Below, one piece after another: positions 1-11,100 of a stretch of 64,000 nt of DNA (positions within the stretch are counted from its first letter, which is position 1; the number at the start of each line of letters is the position of its first letter). The translations under genes and the position numbers were made by a program. The stretch comes from Calendula officinalis. Its lineage: Eukaryota > Streptophyta > Magnoliopsida > Asterales > Asteraceae. A model generated the notes under the pieces. That model ran no database searches, was not told where the DNA came from, and saw nothing but the letters and a program-made list of their open reading frames with translations. The stretch is from NCBI GenBank assembly GCA_963853835.1, contig OY970829.1, positions 10,336,446 to 10,400,445 of the forward strand, read 5' to 3'.

Positions 1-551
1 AAATCTACATAAGTGTAAGTGATTCAAATTGGAAGGAAACAAATGAAGAAATTGAGGGTTCGTAGCTGGTTCACATGAGCAACCTAGATCAGATCTGAAT
101 GTCCAAAATTGGTGAAATCGGAAGGAATCAAATGAAGAAAGAGGAGCTGAATTCGTTAATGATTCAAATCGGTTACCTGGTTCAGATCTGCATCCGCGAC
201 CTTTCAGATCTGAATCTGCGACCTGGTTTGAAATGTTTGAAATCCGAAGGAAATAATTAGGGTTCGTACCTTGAGTTGAATCAGACATTAAACGTGGTTC
301 GTATATGGTTATAATGGAGGAGTTGTGGAGGAAGCCATTGATGGAGCTATGGAGGAGATGTGGAGAAGATGGTGCAGAGACAATTGAAAAAAAAAACGAT
401 ATAATGATGGGGAATTGAAAAAAGAAAGTATTGTTAAAGGAGGAGGGAAAATGACAATCATACCCTTGAGTGCCCTTGGATGTTTTAATGAAATTAATGC
501 TCCTAATTGCTTCTTTAAGTTCTTTAAATAACCTAACTTCTTTCTTGATCC

Positions 552-554
<3 letters not shown>
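1..554. other. Intergenic, unresolved
   Basis: No convincing coding region. A short motif related to GATCTGAATCTGCGACCTGG recurs two or three times between 85 and 235, and GGAAGGAATCAAATGAAGAA-like phrases recur at about 30-60 and 120-140. This looks like the edge of a repeat or a gene end whose body lies outside the window. Confidence 0.4.

Positions 555-639
<85 letters not shown>
555..639. repeat. (AT)n microsatellite
   Basis: An almost pure run of alternating A and T, more than 80 bases long. It is likely polymorphic in length. Confidence 0.95.
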
Positions 640-643
<4 letters not shown>

Positions 644-1778
644 CAAACTAAATTTAAAATATACCACCTATATACGAAACTAAGTATGACAATTTCATGA
701 TGACATGTTCATCCCTCATCGTCTGATTGGTGTTTTTTGATGACGTGTAATACTGACTCAAAGGGCTTTTAGTCATTTGGGCGATTTCAAAATATATATT
801 TGAATGGAATTAGTAAAATATATGGCTGAAATTCCTATTAGAATCTTTACTATACTTTAAAAAACATTTAAAATACAGAAATTTAAATGAATTTGAATAG
901 AATTTAAATTCAAACGATTTGATTTCCTAAAATATAATAAAGATTTTAAGAACTACTCTAAAATAGAATAATATTAAAGTTTTGTAATAAATATCACAAG
1001 GCAAGAATATGGTTCATATTTCCAGAATTTAAAAGTAAATGTGAGATTTCCTCCTTTATTATATTTCCGAATTAAAATACATTCAAAATTAATGAAAGTT
1101 AAAAAGCAAGAAATGATTGAAAATAATTTGTTGCGATCAAGATGATAATTACACTAAATCAACAAGAAATGTCGTATACAAAGAAGTTTTATTTTGTCTC
1201 TAAATTGTGTGTATCATTTGTGATATGTATTAAAACATGTTTATCATCATTTCAATGATATATTACTATATGATTTCTTAATTTATTTATTTTTTGTATT
1301 TTTGTTTTTATTTTGCGAAACATACCCACCCATCCGGGCGGTCTATGAAGCTAGTACTATTATACTACTATTAGACTATTCTTATTAACAAGTCAACCCA
1401 ATTCAATTTTTTCATTACAAAGTTAATTTCTATCTCTTCCACCTACACAATTCAATCCAACCTAATATTTCACACACATACTACCTCAACCTAACCTAAA
1501 CCAAGGTAACAATAAAAAAATTACACATAATAATAAAAAAATAACAATAAAAAAACTTAGTGACCCAGGGTCACAACCTAGTCTTTCCTGTCAGCTTAGG
1601 CTACAAATTTTCTAAATATTCTCATATTCTTTTATTATTATTCTTGTGACCCGCCCTCCAAAAACTACTTAATGAGAGTAGTCTTAAAGTAGTTAGAAAT
1701 AAATTTAAAATTATGGAAATATTTTAAAAGTTAATAAAATGTCATAATTATTTTAACATATTATTATAACGAAATGTT
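640..1778. other. Intergenic, nothing recognised
   Basis: AT-rich sequence without a supported gene or a recognised repeat. Confidence 0.5.
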
Positions 1779-2296
1779 CAAGGTATTCCTTAATTTTTAT
1801 TTAGTTCTAATTGATAAATCTCAATTATTGATTGATAAAATCTAATGGTAAAGATTAATCACATATTTTATACATGAATGAGTATTTTGGTTATTTAGTA
1901 CTTACAAAAAAAATTCGATTTATTATTATTATTTGTTCGTTTAAAAATAATATTATTTAATAATCATGTGTGGTACTTAATTACATGTGATATTATTATA
2001 CATACACATGTGATTGTATATTTGATCACATGTGATGTTTTAATACAATCACATATGATTAAATATACATTTACGTGTGATTATCATATTATGTGTTATT
2101 AATGAAAAAATAAATAATTTTTTAAAATAATAATAATAACAATAATAATAAATAAATTTTCTTTTGTTTGAAAAAATGACCAAAATACCCCTCCATGTGT
2201 AAAATATATGATTAATCTTGATCATTAATTATAATTAATTAATGGTTGGGATTTGGCCCTTGAAACTACATAAAAATTAAGGATTATCTTAAATAC
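1779..2296. repeat. Inverted-repeat MITE, 'ACATGTGATT' family, copy A
   Basis: The ends are inverted relatives of each other: AAGGTATTCCTTAATTTTTA at the left, TAAAAATTAAGGATTATCTT at the right. Inside the ends are phrases related to TCTAATGGTAAAGATTAATC and its complement. The core carries several copies of the palindrome-like motif ATCACATGTGATT. Two more copies lie at about 9941-10751 and 45446-46086. No protein is encoded. Borders are approximate. Confidence 0.7.
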
Positions 2297-3777
2297 ATCT
2301 CTATTAATTGTTATAGATGATCTTTATTTTTAAATAAACTTACTACATGTAATGTATTTGGAAATTTCACAAATTATCAAAACATAATTTTGAGCCAACA
2401 CACTTATTATTTCGGGATAGATTTGTGTTTATAAAAAATATGAACTATGAGAGACTTGAATTACGATAATTGTGTTTGTTGTTGAGTTTGTGTAGTTACC
2501 ATCATGGTCAAAATAAATAACTTTCAATCATTTGTTATTCTTCACTTTTAAGATATCAACATATGGTTGGCCATGTGAGAATACTGATATTTGAAGAAAC
2601 AAACCAACTTATGACAATGTTTGCTCTTAGCTTTTTTTAATAGTCATTGCAAAACATACTTAAATAGGAAACTGTTCTTGGTTTAATTTGAAAGACACAT
2701 TGTTGTCAGAAGGACTAAAAATCTTACCTTTAATTATATTAGCATAGTTCCGTTGCATAAACCTACTTTCTGATCAATGTTTTGCATACACATTATAGGA
2801 GCATTTATCTTTAACTTCAATATATGATGCGGGATACCTGACATTTTTATAGTATTTAAGAATTTTGTGGTGTAAAGATCGAGGCTAAACATACTATCTT
2901 CAACAATTTCGTGTGTGAGTGCTGATAATAATATGTTTGGACTATAATATTTTTCGAACATTGATTATAATAACTGTAGATCATAATAATATTGAATTAT
3001 AATAAATTTGAATCATAACATTTTTTGATCATAACATTTTCTAATCATAATAATTTTGAATTACATTTTTAGATTATAAAATTTTTTATTGTAAAATGTT
3101 TGAATAATGACATTTTTTTCAAATTGTTATGACTATACTTACTTCGTAAAGAATTTAATTTTAAGAACTTTGATATTTTTAAATTTTTTTGTTTACAAAT
3201 AAAAAACAAAGTTATGGACGAAAAACAAAATAGGGGAATAAATGAATCCGTTTTCTTATAAGGAAGAAGTTAATTGACTATTATACCCTTTGAGTCAGCG
3301 TTCATGTCATCATTAAGAGGCAATGTCATTGGTTTCATAAGACATGTCACATTTACATGTCATCAAACAAAAATCAAACTCTTATATCATAAATAGGTGG
3401 TAAATAATGATGGTCTCAGAATCGACTCAATAAAAACAAATTTAGAACAATAACACTGTAATAGTAAAATCAAGAACACGGTTATATAAGCACATTTTGT
3501 ATTAATCAGTATAATCAATACACATTCAAATCCCCAATCTATCAATCAATGATAGATGTACAAAACTTAACTTTGTAATTGCTGTTGAAAAAGAAAAAAC
3601 AAAACAAAACTTAACTTAACTTTGTACCCAAGAGTACTAACTTGTACATTCAATATTAACTTGATACATCAGTACTAAGTCATTACAGTAGTATTAAGTC
3701 CTAACAGGTGTGCCTAAAAATTGAATAGAGTGGATATTGTTGGCATGTATATGTTAGTTGAAGTGTCATCTGAACGT
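2297..3777. other. Intergenic, nothing recognised
   Basis: AT-rich sequence. Short reading frames on the minus strand (for example 2734-2961) have no recognisable similarity and are not supported as genes. The stretch about 3738-3777 resembles subterminal sequence of a repeat seen again near 15536, 15820, 23620 and 43990. Confidence 0.5.
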
Positions 3778-4300
3778 AGGGGTGTTAATCTTTGACCCGA
3801 CACGAAACCCGACCTGAAACCAACACAAAAATAAACAGGTTAGCGTTGATGTAAAGAAGTTTTGAGTCAGTCTTGGCTCGACTCAACTGACCCATTTGTT
3901 AAACGTGTTAGGTCATGAAGTCAATGATTATTTAAACGAGTCAACCCGTAAACACATTTAATAATTAAAATATACATTAATACTTAGTTTGTATATTAGT
4001 GGTTCAAATTAACTAATTGTTACATAAAACTAAAAATGCTACTTAATAATTTTAGTGTTTTGGTTAATTTGTTATGAATTTGTGGAATAACAAAAACTTG
4101 TTTGACCCGTTTGACACGCTTTACCTGGTTGACCCGCTAACCTGTTTATCTCATTTAATTAAACAGATTATATGAGTAGTGTTCGGATTGAAGTTAACCA
4201 AGTTAGGGTTGAGATAATTGACATGTTTATATAAATAGGTCCGTTCCAGATTGAATGTTTCTGACCCGCCAACCTGAGCCCAACCTGTATTGCCACCCCT
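3778..4300. repeat. MITE with AGGGGTG / CACCCCT ends
   Basis: Starts AGGGGTGTTAAT and ends ATTGCCACCCCT, which are near-complementary termini. The interior is rich in GACCCG / CGGGTC-type motifs (GACCCGACACG, TTGACCCGCTAACC), typical of a common hAT-like plant MITE type. I could not identify a clean target duplication. Confidence 0.6.
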
Positions 4301-4340
4301 AAACTCACACAATACTAATGTGGCAAAAACTGAAGGTATC

Positions 4341-4908
4341 ACGACTTGCTCGGATGCACGGATACGCCTGAAAGGAAGCCGCTCCCGTATCGGATACATG
4401 GGGGATACAGATACGCCATGGATACATATCGGCGATGGAGGAAACGTATCGGGGGAAGTATCCGGGGAGTATCCGGCGCGTTTCCGTGGAGTTTCAAGAA
4501 CATATTTGTTCGATTTTGGGTGGATGGGCTTTTTGAGTCTAAAAAAGTCTAATGGGCTAAAGTAAATTTATAATAATCCCTAGAAAAATACGTATGTTCC
4601 CCATAGGTCTACAAAACAACTTGTCGATTTCATAATTCATACACTCGTCCAGTCGTCTCTTCGTTTGATTATTGATACTTAATTACCTTTGAAATATTAA
4701 TTATTTTTGTAGTTTACACTTTACATCAATATATACCTATTTTAGAATTTCTTTAATATATATATATATATATATTTTTTATATATTTTATATTTTCCGT
4801 ATCTCTGCCGTATCCGTATCCTGAATTTTTTATTTTTGTCGTTTCCCATATCCGTAGCATATCCATTTCCCAGTGTCGTATCCGTATCCGTGCAACATAG
4901 ACGACTTG
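4341..4908. mobile_element. Non-autonomous hAT element with 8-bp TSD
   Basis: The direct repeat ACGACTTG at 4341-4348 and 4901-4908 flanks an element at 4349-4900 (552 bp). The ends are inverted: CTCGGATGCACGGATACG at the left, against the reverse complement of the right end, CTATGTTGCACGGATACG. Sub-terminal GGATACG / CGTATCC motifs are repeated many times near both ends. An 8-bp target duplication with short TIRs is the hAT signature. No transposase is encoded. The right edge is about 130 bp upstream of the FRO TATA box. Confidence 0.85.
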
Positions 4909-5010
4909 ACACCTAAATAAAAACTGCTTTTACGGGCTATTAGTTCCATCAAGCCAAGTAGGTGCATATACCATCATAACCTTATTTTTTTGTGGATGAG
5001 AATTAAACGT

Positions 5011-5036
5011 CCACGTGAAATTGTGTCTCTATAAAT
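5011..5036 (+). promoter_or_regulatory. Putative FRO core promoter: G-box and TATA box
   Basis: CCACGTGA (G-box core CACGTG) at 5011-5018 and TATAAAT at 5030-5036, about 86 bp upstream of the FRO start codon. Spacing and sequence fit a plant core promoter. The assignment is by motif only. Confidence 0.5.
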
Positions 5037-5121
5037 GACCCACTTTCCTTCTAATTAACAAAAACAATAAAGCAAAAGCATTTCATCGATTGAAATCTGT
5101 CTGCTTTTCGTTTGAAAGAAA

Positions 5122-8100
5122 ATGGGCAAAGAAGGCTCTGATGAACCTCTTCTTCTTTCTACTAAAGATGACGATTCCAGCTTCAATTACATCAAGAAAC
5201 CATCTTTTTTACTAAAATCCACCAAATGGGTTCTCAAATTAGCAATGTGGTCAATCTTCATCACATGGGCTACTTTCTTGTTCTTAGTTCCATCAAACTC
5301 AGTCAATGAATTGTACTCCAAATTTGTTCATAATACTAGTGGAACTCTATTTGGGATCACAGGTATGTGACGAGTCTTATTTTCTTTTAATTTCCAATTG
5401 TTATAATATATAAAAGTAACTATAATTTTACTCTTTAAATTGTAGGAAGCATCTTTCTGATATATAGTGCTCCAGTATTTATGATTGCGTTTCTTGGAAT
5501 AATTTACCTCGGGATATCCGGGGAAGAAGAGATTCAAGAGTAATTAATCTTATAAATTTAAAAAAAAATTCAAATTATTTTAAGAGTATTATGAATATTT
5601 TTTTTCTTGTAGGAAAAAGAAAAAATCTGCAAGTTTTCGGTTATGGACGTTTCCGGTTATTGTAGACGGACCTTTTGGAGTTGTGACTGCAGCCGAATTG
5701 ATTGGAATTCTATTGTTTGGTGTGTATATCATTTGGGCTATTACAGTTTATACAATGAGGAATATCAGTTTGTTGCCTTCCTTTCAGCTCACTCATGAAG
5801 GTGGAAGGTAGACACAACTATGTTTTTATTATATTTGGATTTAATAGTGAGTAATGAAAAGAAATCAAGCAAACACAAGAAAATCTAGAGATTAGAAAAT
5901 AATCCTGAATAATTTATTCATAATTGAAATATTACAATTGAAAAAGAGAGAATTTGATTAACAATCTAAACTAATCTATGTTATTACATGAGTACGTATT
6001 TATAGCTAATATGTCTAATTCAACTAACACTAATAACATTTAGGAGTTGGTTAATTCGGTTAGTATTGGCATGTGCACTTCACGTGACATTCACCATAAG
6101 ATTCGTAACAAATAGTTGATTCTTTTATACTTTTCTTTAATTATATTTAATCGGAAATTATGGCTATAGAACCCTGATGTAGACTAGAGAACGAGATAAG
6201 ACAAATCGAAACCGAATACGAGTAACAATTCTTTCAGTTATCGTTGATTAACGAATACCTATAATTAGGAATCAAATTATTTGACATGAGAAAAAATTGA
6301 ACATTCCGAAAAATCAAAATTGAGTGTTGCAACATCTCAATGAAACCCTTATATAGACATGGATGGTTCTAAAAAGACAAACATGCCGAAAACTGTCTCA
6401 CAAACAAAGTCAACAAAGCAGATAAAAAATATTAAAATGCAAATAACTCACAAAATACATGTTCTCCATGTTACAAGCCTCGATTTGACTGGTCGTGGAG
6501 CCCCATGGCCCAAGTTATGCCCATTTTAGTGCAACTTTTTTTCTCACACGGTCTTAAAAATCCAGAAACAAAATGGTCCATTCCTCGACAGTTGGCGTGC
6601 GTCAAACTGTTACCATCCTTAAAAGATAGTTTCTTATTGGATTCTGCAATTAAAGGTTGCAAACAAGTTTTTAGTGAACGTTTATAACATCTTGTTTTTG
6701 TTTCTAATAAGTAATATATAAATGATGATGGACTTTGTAAGGATGAAGCTTAATATGTTCTTTCTTTTTATTTTTGTACTCTTTTTGTCACTTACGTTTC
6801 CGGTTTTAATGTTAAAATATTTCAGGAATGTTATATTGTTAGAGCTAACAGGATTGCGATTCGGGTTTATTGGGTTAATTTGCATGGCGTTTTTGTTTCT
6901 CCCAGTTTCAAGGGGATCAATTCTTCTACGACTTATAGATATCCCTTTTGAACATGCTACTCGATATCACGTGTGGTTGGGCCATCTAACGATGATGCTC
7001 TTTACTCTTCATGGTCTTTGTTACGTCATTGGGTGGGCCATCCAAGGCCGTTTGATACAAGAAGTACGTTCTCTACCTTTCATGTGTTCCATTTTTTAAT
7101 ATAAGTTTTTTTTGTAAACATATTTGCGTGGAATAGGTTGTTTTCTATAGCCTACATGTGTTTAAGAAAATAAACGGTCTGAATGACAAGAAAATTACTA
7201 CCTCCTTCTAAAATTATTGCTCACAAACAAAAAGTACACAATTTAAGAAAAATGAATTATCATATTGTGTAACCAATAGAATTATGGGAATAATCTTAGG
7301 ACATATTAAAAAGAAAATATGGACTATAAAATTTGGACGGAATATTATTTTAACCATGTAAGGAACATATATAGATATTGTGATTGAATGATGCTAATTA
7401 ATCTAAGGTTGGTTCTGGGCATGGGCTACTAGGTAGCCGCCAGAGCCCATTAAATTTAGGGCCTAGTTTTTTTAAATAAATATCTTATGTAAGTCCAATT
7501 AAATTAAGATAATCCAATAAAATATTAAAAGTAAACAGAATGGCTCAAAAGAAACAAATCGCACATACTTCCTCCGATTTAAAATAAGTGATACATTGTT
7601 GGTTTTACGGTTTTTGAGGCAAAATATGATAATGATAATTAAATTAGATTAATTGGATAGTTAGTGGGAAATGGGTCCCACAAATTTTGAATAAAGTGAA
7701 GTTAATGATGTTTAAAAGTAAAAGTAAGGGTAAAGATGTCATTTCACTTTATTAAGTAGATAGTTAGTGGGTGTGGGTCTCACTACTTTTTACCATATAA
7801 GGTAAGTTTTCAAAGTGTATCACTTATTTTGATACACCCAAATAAGGAAAGTGTATCACTTATTTTAAATAGGAGGAAGTATAACTTTGGGATTGAGGCA
7901 CATTTTTGGGGGAAGAATTTTACTTATTTGGAAAAAAAAAAAGTATTCTTTACGAGGCCGTTTTTAAGCTTTTGCTGAATACCTAAAAATTAATTAATGT
8001 TTTTTGCAGCTTACAGATTGGAAAAGTATTGGTATTGCTAATCTGCCGGGAGTAATCAGTCTGGTAGCCGGTCTTTTCATGTGGGTGACGTCACTGCCAC

Positions 8101-11100
8101 CGGTGAGGAGGCTAAACTTTGAACTGTTCTTCTACACTCATCAACTATACGTTGTTTTTGTCGTCTTCTTGGCTATGCACGTTGGTGATTTCATTTTCAG
8201 TATAGTTGCTGCCGGAGTTTTCCTTTTTATGCTCGATCGTTTTATTAGATTCTTTCAATCACGAAAGACTGTTGACATACTCTCAGCCAAATGCCTTCCG
8301 TCTGGGACCGTAGAATTGGTTATTTCAAAACCAGAAGGTATTGCTACTTGACACAAATAAAGCCCTAAAATACAAAATGCTGCAGCAAGAAACCCTAAAA
8401 TTTCGAACGAGTCTAAAAAGACTGACGGACCGAAAATTGTCCCACAACCAAAGTTCAAAACTAGACAAAAAACTTTAAAATGCAAATAACTCCCAAAACA
8501 CTGTGTTTTTGGGCCCGAAAGTTCCGTAAACCATCTTTAAGCAATGTTCTCCTCGTTGTAAGCTTCGATTTGACTAGTCGTGGGTCTAAAACAGAACTAT
8601 TTAGCCCAAGTAATCCAATTTTAGTGCAACCATAATTCTCACATGAACTTGAGGTTTACAATTTATTTTAGGGGTGAGCTCGGTCCAAAAACCGAACCGA
8701 AACCGATATAACTGAAACCGAAAACGATGAATTTTTAAAACCGAAACCGAACCGATAACATGTTATCGGTTTTGGTTCGGTTTGGTTTCGGTCCGGTTCG
8801 GTTTTGGTTCGGTTTTTTTAGGCCAAATGTTTATCCTTTTCTGAAGACCGAACCGAACCGAAACCGATAGAAGATAAACCGAAAATGATGAATTTTTAAA
8901 ACCGAAACCAACCGATAACATGTTATCGGTTTTGGTTTGGTCAGGGCCGGCTCAATGGGTTGGGCAAGCTGGGCGACCGCCATGGGCCCCCAAACGTCAA
9001 AGGACACCCTATTTTAGTAGTTCTCACATGAACTTGAGGTTTACAATTTATTTTAGCCCAAAATAAAAATTGGAAAATGATAATGACAGCCCTTAGGGCT
9101 GTCATTAAGAAGGCTAAATAACAAAAAACAACCCCCCCTGAATTTTAGGAATATTACTTTTTTAATCAATGTACAAGCTTTTTATGCATGTTAGTGACAG
9201 TCCTTAGGGCTATCATTAACAAAACCCATAAAAATTATATCTTGCTAGAAAAGCCCAAAATTAAGATATTGAGGATCGTGCCAGTTACAATGATGTTGGT
9301 CGAAAGAAGTTTTTCCAAGCTTAAACCGTTGGAAGTCATATTTTTGAACTTTTATGTAATGGTTTGAACTTTTTATGTGCTGGTGATCTTCAATTATTGC
9401 TCTTTAGATTGTAATTATGATTCAAATTTATTTAGAGTTTTATTTAGTTGTTATTTTTACGTAATATGGTTTGGAGCATGTTAAGGGCCCCATTTTATAT
9501 TTCGCACCAGACCCCAAATCGGCTTGAGACAGCCCTGGGTTTGGTTTCGGTCGGTTTTCGGTTCGGTTCGATTTTTCGGTCTAAATACTCACCCCTAATT
9601 TATTTAATTCATTTTCTCTTTTTAAATGTAGGTTTACAATACAATGCCCTGAGTTGGGTTTTCATTCAAATTCGAGAATTATCATGGTTGCAATGGCACC
9701 CTTTCAGTGTGTCATCTAGTCCTCTAGACGGTAAACACCATTTGGCTATTCTCATAAAAGTCCTTGGAGATTGGACTGAGAAACTAAGGGCGCATATAAC
9801 AAGTGCTCCAGCTGAAAATTTCACACTAAAGGCATCCGTGGAAGGACCTTACGGGCACGAGTCACCATACCACTTGACGTATATACTCTAATCCATTATT
9901 TCAAAATTACATGATAAATTGGTCACTTGTATAGTGTGATGTTCAAATTAATCTTAAATTTTGTGTAGTCCTAAGGGACTAAGCTTAACCATTGATAAAT
10001 AAGATCTAATGGTCAAGATTAATCGCATACTCCCTCCGTCCAAAAAAAAAGTTCTCATTTCTCTTCGGGACAAGCTTTTAGGAGATAGTTAGTAGTGAGG
10101 TCCTTAGTAATACTTTTTATTAAAATATAAGGTTAGATTTGAGAGAGAAAGTGTTTTAGTGGTGGAATCATTATTAATAATATTATTTTACTAAGTGAGC
10201 CCCTCAAATTTAAGAAATAAAAACTTTTTTGTGGGATAAAATTTTAAAGAGAAATGATAACTTTTTTGTGGGACGGAGGGAGTATTTTATATATGAAAGT
10301 GTATTTTGATCATTTGACACTTACAGAAAAATTGATTTTTTTATTCTTTTATTATTATTGTTTTTTGTTATAAAAACAATATTATTTGATAATTACGTGT
10401 GGTACTTAATCACATATAATTTTAGTTTACAATCACAAGTGATGTTTTAGTACAATCACATATGATTCAATATATAATTACATGTGATTAAATATATAAT
10501 TACATGTGATTAAATATACAATTACATATGATTCTCACATTATATGTTATTAACGAAAAATAAATATTGTTTTTTAAAAAAACAATGATAAAAAAATAAA
10601 AATTCTAAAATAAATAATATAAATAATTTTTTCTTTAAAAAGAATGACCAAAATACCCTCCATGTATAAAATATGTGATTAATGTTGACTATTACCTATA
10701 ATTAATCAATGATTGAGACTACGTAAAAATTAAAGACTACCTTAAATACTATCTCTACTTTTTGTGTTAGTATTTTGTTGATTTTGAATTAATAAGTGTA
10801 TTTGTTGCAGGTATGAAAACCTTATTTTAGTTGCTGGAGGGATTGGAATTTCACCATTCTTGGCTATCTTGAGTGATATTCTTCACCGAGTGAGGGACTC
10901 CAAACCATGTCTGCCTAAAAATATATTAATAGTTTGGGCGGTTAAAAATTCTGATGAGCTTCCGCTTCTCCACTCGCTTGACGTGAACTCACTGTGCCCA
11001 AATTTCTACAACATGCTAAATCTCGAGATTCAAACTTATGTTACTCGAGAATCAGAACCCCCACTGGTATGTACATGACTTCTCAATCCAGTGTTGTAAA

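Larger units (their letters stand above)
8661..9605. mobile_element. Outer hAT-type MITE (AACCGAACCG family) with 8-bp TSD
   Basis: ATTTATTT at 8661-8668 and 9598-9605 flanks an element at 8669-9597 with ends TAGGGGTGAG ... CTCACCCCTA. The interior is rich in CCGAACCGAAACCG and its complement. A second element (8942-9537) is inserted within it. A related AACCGAACCG repeat lies at about 21766-22200. Confidence 0.8.

Noticed and set aside
10430..10530. CRISPR-like spaced repeats
   Set aside because: Short ACATGTGATT units in a plant MITE core, with no uniform spacers and no associated genes.
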